From positions 310,001-374,000 of the forward strand of contig JAUHXH010000004.1 in NCBI GenBank assembly GCA_030427085.1: a stretch of DNA of 64,000 nucleotides. The letters run 5' to 3'. Of this stretch, positions 54,318-63,730 are shown in pieces; positions within the stretch are counted from its first letter, which is position 1; the number at the start of each line of letters is the position of its first letter. The notes below the pieces were generated by a model. That model had not been told where the DNA came from. It saw nothing but the letters and a program-made list of their open reading frames with translations, and did not search any database. A program made the translations under genes and the position numbers. The DNA comes from Gammaproteobacteria bacterium (lineage in GTDB: Bacteria > Pseudomonadota > Gammaproteobacteria > Pseudomonadales > Halieaceae).

Positions 54318-54568
54318 CAGGCCTCTTCAAGCCCTGCCAATTTACGCGCTCGCGCCTTAATGTTTTCCATATCGAGATCTCCACTACTGCCACTCTCGAT
54401 GCCCAGCGTGATGGCGGCCTGGAGTGCAGCGAGTTTGTCCTTTTCTTCCTGGTCTTTTCGAATCAGGTCGCGCACGTAGTCGCTGGAACTTGCGTATCTA
54501 CCTTCGCTAATTTGGGTTTGAACCCACTCTTTCATCGGATCAGGGACAGAGATGTTCATTGTGGCCAT
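54317..54568 (-). CDS. parD: ParD-family antitoxin
   Basis: 83 residues starting at MATMNISVPDPMKEWVQTQI, a ribbon-helix-helix DNA-binding N-terminus followed by GRYASSSDYVRDLIRKDQEE; the C-terminus would bind ParE. The open frame is longer but this is the family start (MNISVPD three codons later also possible). The gene overlaps parE. It likely represses the operon at a palindrome 40 bases upstream. Confidence 0.9.
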   Translation of the reverse strand: MATMNISVPDPMKEWVQTQISEGRYASSSDYVRDLIRKDQEEKDKLAALQAAITLGIESGSSGDLDMENIKARARKLAGLEEA

Positions 54569-54880
54569 GGCGCTTTTCATCAGCATCTGAGTTGCCGAGA
54601 AAGTATGGCAATATTTGCCAAATATCGCCAATGGACAACCCGAAGGTCTTCGCTCGGTGAGTAAGACGGAGATTTCACAGCTGGCCTTCAAGTGAACAAC
54701 TACTAAAAGCCTATCCAAATCTGGAGGCACGATAGAAGATCGAATCTGTCCACCGGCCGGCCCATGTGCAATTCTATCGATTTGGGCGTAGTGCTTGATT
54801 CCCCACGAGCCCAATTGTCGCTCCCGGCCCTTCGCCGCTACACTTGCGTTGTCTTTTGCATTCGCATAGCGGAGTTTCGC
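54569..54880. other. Intergenic region between parD and the Ig-like lipoprotein
   Basis: A 312-base region between divergent genes. The parD-proximal part holds a palindrome (54608-54620); the rest shows no convincing gene. The frame that continues the lipoprotein upstream to 54764 has no signal sequence and is not counted as coding. Confidence 0.45.
54608..54620. promoter_or_regulatory. ParD operator candidate
   Basis: GGCAA-TAT-TTGCC, a perfect inverted repeat followed at once by the related AAATATCGCC, 40 bases before the parD start. AT-rich centres between GGC/GCC arms suit ribbon-helix-helix dimers binding side by side. Called from symmetry and position. Confidence 0.45.
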
Positions 54881-57655
54881 ATGGTTGCCTCTACAAGGTC
54901 GGGTTCTCATTGGCGTCTGGCCGCAATTCTATTGGCCGCGGTGCTCTCAATCGCTGCCTGCAGCGACAGCAGCGATGAGCCGGCGGCGATTCCGCAGGAG
55001 CCGCCAGTGCAGCCCCCGCAGGAGCCTACCTCTGCGCAAGCCCATATCGTCGACCTTGAACGGGACGTGCTTTCCGGCCACCGGGTTACCCTGCATGGCT
55101 TCTCCGGCGAAACCCAGGGCGAAGTTCAGTACCAGTGGCAGCAGATCAGCGGTCCCGATGTGACGCTGGAGAATGCCGACACCGCTACGCCGAGCTTTGT
55201 CGCACCTGCGGTGGATACCCCGGCGGGCGAGCCGCTGGGTTTTGAATTGGTCGTTACCGACGAACTCGGTAGCTCTGAGCCGGTGGAAGCCACCGTATTG
55301 GTTCACCCGAAAACCCGGCTCGTTGTGCACACTCGGGCCAAACGTCGGCAAGTGGTTGCCGGCGACACCGTCACCCTCCACGCCACTGGCGGTGGTACCG
55401 ACTCCCCTACGTGGGAATGGGGGCAGCTGCAGCCGGCTCCCCGGACGGTGGACATCCAGGATGCCAATACGCCGAATCCCCAATTCATAGCCCCGGACCT
55501 GGATAACGTGACTCTGCGCTTCCAGGTTCGTTACAGCGATTCCGATGGTCACAGCGCCAACAGCATCTCAGAAGTGCTGGTAGTGCGCCCGGTGGAAGTG
55601 GCCAGCACCGTACCGCTGACGGTGATTGGCGCCTCCACGAGTACCGCCCAGGTCCTGCGTATAGCGGCGCCGGCCGACGCCATCGTGATTACCGGCCGCT
55701 CCACCAATATGACCATGGCGGTGGTTGGTGGTGAACAGCCTTACCAGTGGCTGTGGGAGCAAATTGATGGGCCGACCGCGGTACTGAATGGTATTTCGGA
55801 CCCGATTGTGCACGTGCAATCACCCGGAGGACTGAGCCAGCCTGAAGTGATGAGCTTCAGGGCGACAGTGATCGACAACGCCGGCACCGAGCGCACGGGT
55901 ATTGCCCGCGTGGTGGTCTACCCCGAGCCTTCCCAGGACCCGGAGCCGATTCCACAAATTCAGGTGATTCGCACGCCGCCACTAGTAGTGACGCCGATGC
56001 AAACCACTACCATCACCACCACCATTCCCGACCCCGTCGTCACCCAGACTGGTGGTAGCCAACTGGCCAGCGTTACCACTACCAATACGCCGGGTGGCAC
56101 GGGTTCTACCGTGAGTATCGCCGCCTCACTCATCGGTGCCAGCACCGAGACGGCGCAGGTGACCGTCCAGGGCACCAATAACCAGGGACAGACCACGGTT
56201 ATGCAGGTGCCGGTGCTGGTGATGCAGACCCCGAACCAGGTACCACCGACGGTTCCGCCAGTTGTGGTTCCACCACTGGCGCCACACGCAATACCGGGCC
56301 TGCTGGAAGCCTTGAAGGTGGTTTCCTGTGGTGCGGATGCGGTCGATGAAGGGCAGCACGGCGTTATCCTCGGTGCCTGTGCTTCGGGCGGAGACGGCCA
56401 GTACACCTACCAGTGGACTTACCTGCCAGGCACCAATTCCCCGGCGATCAATTTACGCGATGCACAAACCAGCCACCCGCAATTTGATGCGCCCGGCGTT
56501 GATGCCAACACCATCATTCGCTTTCAGGTGGAGGTGACTTCTGCACTGCAAACCGTGACCGAAGACGTGGTGGTCCAGATCAACGATGTGGCTGCCAGCC
56601 TGGTGGTGGATGCCCTGCAGGATATCCACGTGATCAACGGGCAGTTCGTCTCCCTGCACCAGCCGGTGGCGAGGGGAGGCGTTCCGCCCTATTCCTACTC
56701 GGTGACTCAAACGGTAGGTACACCCGTAGGGGTATTGAGCGGAAACAACCCGGCTTTCCCGGTGCCGTCTTTGAATCCCGGCGATCCGGACGAAATTCTG
56801 GAGTTCGAGTACACCGTTACCGACGGCTACGGAAATACCTTGAAAACACCACAAAAAGTTGTTGTGGAAGCACCGCCGCCTACACTGGCGGTGTCACTAG
56901 ACGGGCCGAGTAATGTTAACTCCGGTGATGATTTCACGCTGCACGTGCACGTTACCGGTGGGACGCCTCCTTTCTTCTACGCTTGGGCGGTTCATCCGCA
57001 AGATGCAAATGGTCAACCTTTACTGAGCATACCGAGGGACGATGCAAACCCCACGGTAACCGCCCCAACGCTTAACCCGGGAGATCAGCCACTGAATATC
57101 AGGGTTGGGGCTATAGCTCGAGATAGCGGCACGCCGGTGCAGCATGCGTTTACCGGGCCTGTAGACATTCCGGGACAAGGGTTCGAAATCACCGTCAATC
57201 CGCCACCTCAGCCGGCTCAGCCCGCGCAGCCGCCGGGAGCAGCCCTGGCTGCTCCGGCAAATGAAGCCGCCAAGCAGTCTCTGGCGGGTGCATTAGCTCA
57301 GGCCGGTACGACCGCAGCAGACCTGAGTGCTGCCATAGCGCAATCGGCTGCCGGCTTACCTGATAGTGTGCTCACGGCAGCCATCTCGGGGAGCGGTGCC
57401 GATGCCGCGCAGGCAGCGGGGTGCGGCGTGGCACCTCCTTCCGGTGCGTGCATAGACCGATTTATTGGTGATTGCGTCAACGAATTCCCCGGCATGTGCA
57501 CCAACTGCTTTGTGGTCAACTATTGCGCCAAGTCCTGTGACATCTGCGCCGGTGTGACGCCGGAAATGAAGGCGCAGATCGATGCTGCTTATCAGGAGTT
57601 GATGGATTGGCTGAATGCTCACCCGGGTTGTACCTACTTGCAGCCGGGTTGCTAA
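54881..57655 (+). CDS. Large Ig/PKD-repeat lipoprotein with a ShK-like Cys-rich C-terminus
   Basis: 924 residues. A signal peptide with lipobox (LSIAAC) follows MVASTRSGSHWRL, with GGAG upstream. About five beta-sandwich repeats of PKD/REJ type follow (e.g. VTLHGFSGETQGEVQYQW then FELVVTDELGSSEPV; HPQFDAPGVDANTIIRFQVE), a Pro/Ala linker, and a Cys-rich end. Residues 857-889 run CIDRFIGDC, then VNEFPGMCTNC, then FVVNYCAKSCDIC, spaced like sea-anemone ShK toxin domains (final CxxxCxxC). Probably an outer-membrane adhesin-like protein. The domain calls are by eye. Confidence 0.78.
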   Translation: MVASTRSGSHWRLAAILLAAVLSIAACSDSSDEPAAIPQEPPVQPPQEPTSAQAHIVDLERDVLSGHRVTLHGFSGETQGEVQYQWQQISGPDVTLENADTATPSFVAPAVDTPAGEPLGFELVVTDELGSSEPVEATVLVHPKTRLVVHTRAKRRQVVAGDTVTLHATGGGTDSPTWEWGQLQPAPRTVDIQDANTPNPQFIAPDLDNVTLRFQVRYSDSDGHSANSISEVLVVRPVEVASTVPLTVIGASTSTAQVLRIAAPADAIVITGRSTNMTMAVVGGEQPYQWLWEQIDGPTAVLNGISDPIVHVQSPGGLSQPEVMSFRATVIDNAGTERTGIARVVVYPEPSQDPEPIPQIQVIRTPPLVVTPMQTTTITTTIPDPVVTQTGGSQLASVTTTNTPGGTGSTVSIAASLIGASTETAQVTVQGTNNQGQTTVMQVPVLVMQTPNQVPPTVPPVVVPPLAPHAIPGLLEALKVVSCGADAVDEGQHGVILGACASGGDGQYTYQWTYLPGTNSPAINLRDAQTSHPQFDAPGVDANTIIRFQVEVTSALQTVTEDVVVQINDVAASLVVDALQDIHVINGQFVSLHQPVARGGVPPYSYSVTQTVGTPVGVLSGNNPAFPVPSLNPGDPDEILEFEYTVTDGYGNTLKTPQKVVVEAPPPTLAVSLDGPSNVNSGDDFTLHVHVTGGTPPFFYAWAVHPQDANGQPLLSIPRDDANPTVTAPTLNPGDQPLNIRVGAIARDSGTPVQHAFTGPVDIPGQGFEITVNPPPQPAQPAQPPGAALAAPANEAAKQSLAGALAQAGTTAADLSAAIAQSAAGLPDSVLTAAISGSGADAAQAAGCGVAPPSGACIDRFIGDCVNEFPGMCTNCFVVNYCAKSCDICAGVTPEMKAQIDAAYQELMDWLNAHPGCTYLQPGC

Positions 57656-57674
57656 AAATGATGGAGCGGGTGTT

Positions 57675-57841
57675 TTAAGTCAGATAGACATCAACACCCG
57701 CACGTTTCGCGGCTTTAAGCAAAGCCTTGTCGAGGGTTGCCAGTGGTAGCCCTTTGCGCACCGTTAGATCAATATACGCGGCATCCTGTGGCCGAATGCC
57801 TGGTGGACGTGTGCTGAATTTCCTGACACGAAGGTGATCAT
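57675..57841 (-). pseudogene. vapC remnant with an internal deletion
   Basis: An ATG overlaps the antitoxin stop (ATGA), as expected for vapC, and opens with MITFV like PIN toxins, but runs out of frame after about 25 codons. In another frame the C-terminal PIN end is intact: PQDAAYIDLTVRKGLPLATL then DKALLKAAKRAG, ending at 57675. About 80-90 central codons with the catalytic acids are missing. It resembles the end of the intact VapC at 35.4 kb. Confidence 0.78.
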
Positions 57842-58077
57842 CTTCTACTCTGATTCTTGAGCTCGTCCAGTTGTTGATCAGACAAGGTATGCTTTCTTGA
57901 ATTCAGAATACGATCAATGGCAGCTTCAGTTTTCAGCTGCCGGACTGCGTGGGTTGGAGTAAGTAGAGCAATTGCTTTGCCGCGATGGGTAATGGTGAAG
58001 CACTCACCGGCTTCTACGCGCCGAAGTAAATCTGGAAGTGTGGCTTTAGCTTCGTTTGAGCCGATCTCTTGGTTCAT
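57838..58077 (-). CDS. Phd/YefM-family antitoxin, orphaned
   Basis: 79 residues. MNQEIGSNEAKATLPDLLRR and GECFTITHRGKAIALLTP are the Phd/YefM signature. Its vapC partner directly downstream is broken by a deletion, so this antitoxin is a solitary remnant that may still bind DNA or a toxin from elsewhere. Confidence 0.83.
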   Translation of the reverse strand: MNQEIGSNEAKATLPDLLRRVEAGECFTITHRGKAIALLTPTHAVRQLKTEAAIDRILNSRKHTLSDQQLDELKNQSRR

Positions 58078-58133
58078 GGAATTACTCGCTTGAGTGGCTG
58101 TGGTTTGTGGTTTTCTCCTGAGTCTATTCCAAA

Positions 58134-58760
58134 CTATAGCCGCCGCAGAACAGCCAAACTGTCCACCTGCTGTACTTTTTCATACAGCCCCGACGCCATC
58201 GCCATCTGATAAATCCCCCACGGTGCCTGTCCGTCCTTGTGGGGATCGTGGTAGACATCATGAATGGCCAGAATGCCCCCGCGACAAATGTGTCCGCTCC
58301 AGCAGCGGTAATCGGTGAGCGCCGCATCCAGGCTGTGGCCGCCGTCGATAAATAGCATGCCAAGTGGACTTTGCCAGTGCCGCGACGCGGTGAGGGAGTC
58401 CGATACGACGGGTACCACAGTGTCGTCCAGCCCCGCGTTGCGGATATTGCGGCGGAACTCGCGGAAGGTGTCCATCTGGCCCTCGGCGCTGTCGAACAGA
58501 TCCGGGTCGTGAAAGAACTCCCCTTCCTGATGTTCTTCAGAGCCGCGGTGGTGGTCCAGCGCGAATACAGTGCCACCTAATTCACGGCAGGCCAGCCCCA
58601 GATAGAGAGTGGATTTGCCACAGTAGCTGCCGATTTCCAGAACCGGCCCCAGGGCGGACGCCTGGCGGGCGCTGTCGTAGAGAGCCTGACCTTCCGCTGC
58701 TGACAAAAACCCCTTGATCTGGTCGATATCCGCCGGCAGTCCGGCAATGGTGTTGCTCAT
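58134..58760 (-). CDS. Class I SAM-dependent methyltransferase (Methyltransf_24 type)
   Basis: 208 residues from MSNTIAGLPADIDQIKGFLS; the frame extends 19 codons upstream without similarity. LEIGSYCGKSTLYLGLA is the SAM-binding motif I (O-methyltransferase style), GTVFALDHHRGSEEHQ holds the acidic motif II, and MLFIDGGHSLDAALTDYRCW is the characteristic DGGHS motif. Such proteins often modify sugars or lipids. Divergent from hldE. Substrate unknown. Confidence 0.87.
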   Translation of the reverse strand: MSNTIAGLPADIDQIKGFLSAAEGQALYDSARQASALGPVLEIGSYCGKSTLYLGLACRELGGTVFALDHHRGSEEHQEGEFFHDPDLFDSAEGQMDTFREFRRNIRNAGLDDTVVPVVSDSLTASRHWQSPLGMLFIDGGHSLDAALTDYRCWSGHICRGGILAIHDVYHDPHKDGQAPWGIYQMAMASGLYEKVQQVDSLAVLRRL

Positions 58761-58908
58761 GAATGTGCACCTGTGCTGTGAGCCCGGCACCGTAGCCCGA
58801 TTGCCCATTTCTGACAAGCGGCCCCCGACAAGCAGCGGGGCGATGGCGCCCCGCGTGTTATTATGTGCGCCGTTTTAAGCCACCTTGCCTGCGGGAGACT
58901 GTCACGCA

Positions 58909-60333
58909 ATGAAACTCGGTATGCCGGCCTTCGATCGCGCCAACGTTCTGGTGCTGGGCGATATCATGCTCGACCGCTACTGGTCTGGCGGCACCTCCCG
59001 TGTGTCGCCGGAAGCGCCGGTGCCGGTAGTGAAGGTGGAGCAGATTGAGGATCGCCCGGGTGGTGCCGGCAACGTGGCGCTGAACATTGCCGCGTTGGGT
59101 GCCGCCGTCACCTTGAACGGCTACACCGGCGACGATGAAATGGCCGGTGCACTGCAGGATACTTTGCAGGCCGCGGGCGTGGCGTGTGGTTTTACCCGGG
59201 TGAAAGAGCACCCCACCATCACCAAGTTGCGCGTGATGAGCCGCCATCAGCAGTTGCTACGTATGGACTTTGAAGAGTCCGACATGTGTGAGGGCGCCCA
59301 GCCCTTGTCAGAGGGCCTTGCGGACCGCCTGATCGGTTCCGGCGCCTTGGTGCTGTCGGACTACGCCAAGGGCGCGTTGAGTGACCCCCAACCGGCAATC
59401 CAGGCTGCGCGCGCTGCCGGTGTGCCGGTGTTGGTAGACCCCAAAGGTACTGATTTCAGCCGCTATCGCGGTGCCACGCTGCTAACACCCAACCTGCACG
59501 AGTTCGAGGCTGTTGTCGGTCCCTGCAAGACCGAAGCCGATCTGGTGCAGGCTGGCGACAAACTCATCACCGAACTCGAACTGGACGCGCTGTTAGTCAC
59601 GAGGGGCGAGCAGGGCATGACCCTGCTGCGCACCAACCAACAGGAATTCCACTTGCCGGCGCGGGCTCGCGAGGTGTATGACGTGACCGGTGCCGGTGAC
59701 ACCGTCATAGCAGTGTTGGCAGCCGCCGTCGCAGCGGGTGAACCGCTGGAAAACGCAGTCGCTCTGGCCAATCTCGCCGCCAGTATCGTGGTGGGCAAAC
59801 TCGGCACCGCCACCGTCAGTGCTCCCGAACTGCGCCGCGCTATTCAGGCCGACCAGGGCAGCGAGCGTGGCGCCATGGGGTTGGAACAACTCTCTGTGGT
59901 AGTTGCCGATGCGCGCAGTCAGGGTGAAACCGTGGTGTTCACCAACGGTTGTTTCGACATCATTCACGCCGGCCACGTGGGTTATCTGGAGCAGGCTCGC
60001 GAATTGGGTGATCGTCTTATCGTCGCCGTGAACAGCGACGATTCAGTGCGACGTCTGAAAGGCAGCGGCCGCCCCATTAATCCGGTTGATCGCCGGATGG
60101 CGGTGCTGGCGGGGCTGGAAGCGGTGGACTGGGTGGTGTCGTTTGAGGAAGACACGCCCGAGAACCTGCTGGAAATCCTGCGGCCAGACATTCTGGTTAA
60201 AGGCGGCGACTACGACCGCGAGAGTGTGGTCGGTTGGCAGATTGTGGAAGGCTACGGTGGCAAGGTGCAGGTGCTGGACTTTTTGGACAACGTGTCCACC
60301 ACAGCGATCGTGAACAAGATTCAGGGTAACTGA
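58909..60333 (+). CDS. hldE: Bifunctional heptose-7-phosphate kinase / heptose-1-phosphate adenylyltransferase
   Basis: 474 residues, the E. coli HldE size. An N-terminal PfkB kinase domain ([34 protein letters not shown]) and a C-terminal cytidylyltransferase-like domain ([20 protein letters not shown], with HxGH) make ADP-D-glycero-D-manno-heptose for LPS. The start at [13 protein letters not shown] is preferred to one eight codons upstream. It supplies waaC and waaF at 33-35 kb. Confidence 0.96.
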   Translation: MKLGMPAFDRANVLVLGDIMLDRYWSGGTSRVSPEAPVPVVKVEQIEDRPGGAGNVALNIAALGAAVTLNGYTGDDEMAGALQDTLQAAGVACGFTRVKEHPTITKLRVMSRHQQLLRMDFEESDMCEGAQPLSEGLADRLIGSGALVLSDYAKGALSDPQPAIQAARAAGVPVLVDPKGTDFSRYRGATLLTPNLHEFEAVVGPCKTEADLVQAGDKLITELELDALLVTRGEQGMTLLRTNQQEFHLPARAREVYDVTGAGDTVIAVLAAAVAAGEPLENAVALANLAASIVVGKLGTATVSAPELRRAIQADQGSERGAMGLEQLSVVVADARSQGETVVFTNGCFDIIHAGHVGYLEQARELGDRLIVAVNSDDSVRRLKGSGRPINPVDRRMAVLAGLEAVDWVVSFEEDTPENLLEILRPDILVKGGDYDRESVVGWQIVEGYGGKVQVLDFLDNVSTTAIVNKIQGN

Positions 60334-60347
60334 CGGGACTTACCCTG
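60322..60347. terminator. Hairpin between convergent hldE and aldo/keto reductase genes
   Basis: CAGGGTAA and TTACCCTG pair perfectly over eight bases around a ten-base loop that contains the hldE stop. The position between convergent genes suits a bidirectional terminator, though T-runs are absent. Confidence 0.4.
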
Positions 60348-60349
60348 TC

Positions 60350-61135
60350 TCAGCCGTCCGTGACAGCCCGCGCGGTAGCCACATTGGATTCGAGGTGCGC
60401 CGGGTTGATGGTACCCACCACAGCCGAGCCCGTTCCCCGGTGGCCCAGCACCAATTCCATACTGGCCCGTACCGGGTCCTCACAGTCCGCCAGATGCCCA
60501 CTGGCCAGCGCTTTCTTGATCAGCGTGCCCTTCCCGGCCTCGGCGCAGGCGGCCAGAATCGGCTCTTCGTCCTCGTAGCCCAGGTTGTAGGTCAGCATTA
60601 CAACATCGCAGAGCTCTGTGGCCAGCAGGCCGCCGTCGATGGTTTTGGTGGAGATACCGAAGGCGCCGATATCGCCGCGTTGTTTTAAATCGCGCAGGGC
60701 GTCTACGGTGCCGGCCCGTTGCAGAATTTCAAGATCGTTGCCATCTGAGTGGATCAGCACCAATTCGATGTGGTCAGTGTTTAATCGTTGCAGACTGCGC
60801 TGAACGGAAAAGACAGTGTGTTCGGGGCTGAAATCAAAGCGTGACTCCCCGTTTTCAAATTCTTCTCCCACCTTGGAGCAGATAACCCATTCCTGTCGCT
60901 GACCTTTCAATAACGGCCCGAGTCGCTCTTCGGAGTTGCCGTAGGCGGGGGCGGTGTCGATCAGGTTAATGCCCAGTCCGCGGGCCTGGTCCAACAGCGC
61001 CCGGGCGGCGCGGTCGTCGGGAATGGTGAAATGCTCAGGGTATTTCACGCCCTCGTCGCGGCCCAGTTTTACCGTGCCGAGCCCCAGGGCGCTGACCTCC
61101 AGACCGGTGCTGCCCAGTGGGCGCATCCAGGCCAT
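60350..61135 (-). CDS. Aldo/keto reductase
   Basis: A 261-residue NADPH-dependent TIM-barrel oxidoreductase. MAWMRPLGSTGLEVSALGLG, NLIDTAPAYGNSEERLGPLL (Asp/Tyr) and WVICSKVGEEF (Lys) give the catalytic Asp, Tyr, Lys; His lies in ELVLIHSDG. The start overlaps the stop of the FAD oxidoreductase gene by one base, so they form a pair. At 261 residues it is shorter than many AKRs (about 320). Substrate unknown. Confidence 0.88.
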   Translation of the reverse strand: MAWMRPLGSTGLEVSALGLGTVKLGRDEGVKYPEHFTIPDDRAARALLDQARGLGINLIDTAPAYGNSEERLGPLLKGQRQEWVICSKVGEEFENGESRFDFSPEHTVFSVQRSLQRLNTDHIELVLIHSDGNDLEILQRAGTVDALRDLKQRGDIGAFGISTKTIDGGLLATELCDVVMLTYNLGYEDEEPILAACAEAGKGTLIKKALASGHLADCEDPVRASMELVLGHRGTGSAVVGTINPAHLESNVATARAVTDG

Positions 61136-62322
61136 CAGAACAATACTTCCCAGGGCGGAGGTGCGATGGGCGGCTTGCCGAGTGGAGCGAGCAGGCTGAG
61201 GTCGGGGGCCGGGCCGGGTTGCAGATCCGAAAGCTGTTTCACCACCTGATCGCCCAGATCGGGGCACAGGGTAAGTTTGGTGGGCCAGGCGGTGAGCAGG
61301 TTGCTGTTGTTCTTGCTGCCACCCACAAAGGCCTGGTCGGGCTTTAGCAGCCCTTTCTGTTTTGGTTCGGCGCGATCCAGGCGAATGGTGGTCCACTCGC
61401 TGTCACCAAAATCCACCCAGTGGAACAGTGCCTGCAGTTCCTGCCGGGCTTTTGCGATCAATACCTCCGGTGCGTCATCGGTGCCCTCGGTGGCCAGGTC
61501 GCCGCCCAGATACCATACCGGCTCGCCCGCCTCGGTGCGGTGGCTGGACACGGTCAATCGTGGCGAAGGATTGGTGCCGGTGCAGTGGGCGTAGAGCGAT
61601 TCGTTGTACTGGTGTTTAACCAACACCTGCTGCAGCGGCCGGCGTTGCATGGCGGGGCTGTCTTCACCCAGTTGTTGTAGCAGGGCCTCATTGCCGGCGC
61701 CGGCCGTCAGCAACAGTTGGCGGGGTTGGACGGTGCAGTTCGGCAGGCGGATCTGAGCACTGCCTTCGCGGCTTTCCAGCGCGGCCTGCTGCCAGTCGAT
61801 GTGGAAGATGGCATCGCGGTGATTGTCTGCCAATGTTGCTACTAGCGACGGTGCATCCAGCACCAGGTCGACCAGGCGGTACAACTGGCCGCTAAAGGCC
61901 GGGTCGCGAAACACAGCCGGGCCCTCACCCGGATTGATTTTGTCTACGCGCCCGCGCAAGGCTTTGCTGGCGAAGAACGATGACATGCGTGACACCAGCC
62001 CGCCCTCGGACCAGAGGTAGAACGACTCACTAAGCACGTTTACCGCACGCAAATCGACCTCGCCTTCACCGCGCAGACAGGCGCGCCAACGGTCGGGCAT
62101 ATCGGCGATGGCTTCTGAGCCACCACTCAGGCTGCCGCCCAGCGCGTATTTGATACCCCCGTGAATCATGCCCTGCGAGGCAACTGTTTGATCAGAACCC
62201 AGCGCTTTGTGCTCGAACAAGACCGCGCTGTAGCCCTGGTTGCGCAGACGGTTGAGCAACCACAAGCCGGCGATGCCGCCGCCGATAATGGCAATGTCTG
62301 GTTGCAGGTGTGCGTGGCTCAT
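61135..62322 (-). CDS. FAD-dependent oxidoreductase (DAO family)
   Basis: 395 residues. DIAIIGGGIAGLWLLNRLRN is the FAD-binding Rossmann motif, and SQGMIHGGIKYALGG and RQLLLTAGAGNEALLQQLGE fit the DAO/glycerol-3-phosphate dehydrogenase fold. No signal peptide or TM. Coupled to the aldo/keto reductase. The substrate, an amine, amino acid or hydroxy acid, is not readable. Confidence 0.88.
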   Translation of the reverse strand: MSHAHLQPDIAIIGGGIAGLWLLNRLRNQGYSAVLFEHKALGSDQTVASQGMIHGGIKYALGGSLSGGSEAIADMPDRWRACLRGEGEVDLRAVNVLSESFYLWSEGGLVSRMSSFFASKALRGRVDKINPGEGPAVFRDPAFSGQLYRLVDLVLDAPSLVATLADNHRDAIFHIDWQQAALESREGSAQIRLPNCTVQPRQLLLTAGAGNEALLQQLGEDSPAMQRRPLQQVLVKHQYNESLYAHCTGTNPSPRLTVSSHRTEAGEPVWYLGGDLATEGTDDAPEVLIAKARQELQALFHWVDFGDSEWTTIRLDRAEPKQKGLLKPDQAFVGGSKNNSNLLTAWPTKLTLCPDLGDQVVKQLSDLQPGPAPDLSLLAPLGKPPIAPPPWEVLF

Positions 62323-62439
62323 TCAGGGGGTCCGGGGAAAAGGCCAGTATAACGCGTAGCCGGTTACGAGGCGCGGGGGAGGTGCGCAACGGCCGCGCTT
62401 GGTGCACCATAGCCGCTGACCGAAACGCCCGGAACCCGC

Positions 62440-63726
62440 ATGCGACTGCTTTACAGCGCCCTGTTCTATTGTCTGCTGCCCTTTGTACTGCTGCGCATGC
62501 TGTGGCGCTCCCGGCGCGCGCCCGAATATCGCCGGCGGTGGGGTGAGCGACTGGGCTTTTTTACTGTTCCCTCGCCCTGGTCAGACGAGCGCCCCTGGCT
62601 TTGGTTGCATGCGGTGTCTGTGGGGGAAACCCTGGCTGCCGCGCCGGTGGTGGAGGCCTTGCTGGCGCGCTATCCCGATCACAAGCTGGTGCTTACCACC
62701 ACCACGCCCACCGGTTCCGAACAGGTACGCAAACTATTTGGTGAGCGCGTGTTCCATGTGTATGCCCCATGGGATTTGCCGGGGGCGGTTCAGCGTTTCT
62801 TGAAAAAGCTGCAACCGCGCCTCTTGGTCATCATGGAAACCGAGTTGTGGCCCAATACCATCCATCTGGCGAGGAAAGCGGGTTGTCGGATTGTGTTGGC
62901 TAATGCCCGTATGTCGGCACGTTCCGCACGCGGCTATCAGCGTCTGTCGGGGCTGACGCGCCCGATGTTGACGCAACTGAATGTGGTTGCCTGCCAGGCG
63001 GAAGCGGATGCGCAGCGACTGCAGCAACTGGGCATGCCCGAATCAGGCATAGAGGTAACCGGCAGCATCAAATTCGATCTGGACTTGGATCAGGCGCTGC
63101 AGCAAAGTGCGGCCACTCTGCGGGCAGACTGGCGCTGCGATGAGCGTCCTATAGTGGTGGCGGCATCGACTCATGCGGGCGAAGACGAACAGATTCTCGC
63201 TGCCTTCCGTCGTGTGCGGGAACAATCGCACGACGCACTGCTGGTGCTGGTGCCACGGCATCCCGAGCGATTCAATGCAGTGGAATCCCTGTGCATGGAA
63301 GCGGGCTATACGCCCCTGAGGCGTTCTACCGGTAGGGTTCCCGACGCAAATTGTGCGATCGTCCTGGGCGACACCATGGGCGAGCTCCTGCTGTTGCTGA
63401 GCACCGGCCGGGTGGCCATTATCGGCGGATCGCTGGTGCCTCACGGCGGCCACAACGTATTGGAAGCTGCCGCCTGGGGCGTGCCCGTGCTCACCGGCCC
63501 CCACATATTCAACTTTGCACAAATCAGTGAATTGATGGTGGCGGCGGGCGCGATGCTGCAGCTGGAGAACGAGCAGGATTTGCCCGGTGTGTTGGTGGAC
63601 TTGTTGTCAGACGCCACCCGGCTGGAACGCATGGGCAAGGCGGGGCTGGAAGTGGTGGCTGCCAACCGCGGCGCTCTAGAGCGCCTGCTGGCAGTAATCG
63701 GGCGGGAGATGTCCCGCCCGGCGTAG
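62440..63726 (+). CDS. waaA: 3-deoxy-D-manno-octulosonic acid (Kdo) transferase
   Basis: A 428-residue inner-membrane-associated GT30 enzyme adding Kdo to lipid IVA. An N-terminal membrane anchor (LYSALFYCLLPFVLLRMLW) is followed by RRWGERLGF, WLHAVSVGETLAAAPVVEAL, and METELWPNTIHLARKAG (catalytic Glu); the C-terminal domain has GGSLVPHGGHNVLEAAAWG. Full length. Start supported by the anchor. Confidence 0.95.
   Translation: MRLLYSALFYCLLPFVLLRMLWRSRRAPEYRRRWGERLGFFTVPSPWSDERPWLWLHAVSVGETLAAAPVVEALLARYPDHKLVLTTTTPTGSEQVRKLFGERVFHVYAPWDLPGAVQRFLKKLQPRLLVIMETELWPNTIHLARKAGCRIVLANARMSARSARGYQRLSGLTRPMLTQLNVVACQAEADAQRLQQLGMPESGIEVTGSIKFDLDLDQALQQSAATLRADWRCDERPIVVAASTHAGEDEQILAAFRRVREQSHDALLVLVPRHPERFNAVESLCMEAGYTPLRRSTGRVPDANCAIVLGDTMGELLLLLSTGRVAIIGGSLVPHGGHNVLEAAAWGVPVLTGPHIFNFAQISELMVAAGAMLQLENEQDLPGVLVDLLSDATRLERMGKAGLEVVAANRGALERLLAVIGREMSRPA
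63699..63720. terminator. Hairpin at the end of waaA
   Basis: CGGGCGGGA and TCCCGCCCG form a perfect nine-base stem around GATG, overlapping the last codons of waaA and facing the convergent tolC gene ten bases on. No adjacent T-run on either strand. Confidence 0.35.
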
Positions 63727-63730
63727 GGTC

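Noticed and set aside
54764-54880. Upstream extension of the Ig-like lipoprotein frame
   Set aside because: Adds 39 residues with no signal peptide; the ATG at 54881 with GGAG upstream gives a proper lipoprotein start.
57668-57699. GGGTGTT/AACACCC stem around the vapC remnant stop
   Set aside because: A seven-base stem with an 18-base loop inside decayed coding sequence; chance pairing is as likely as a function.
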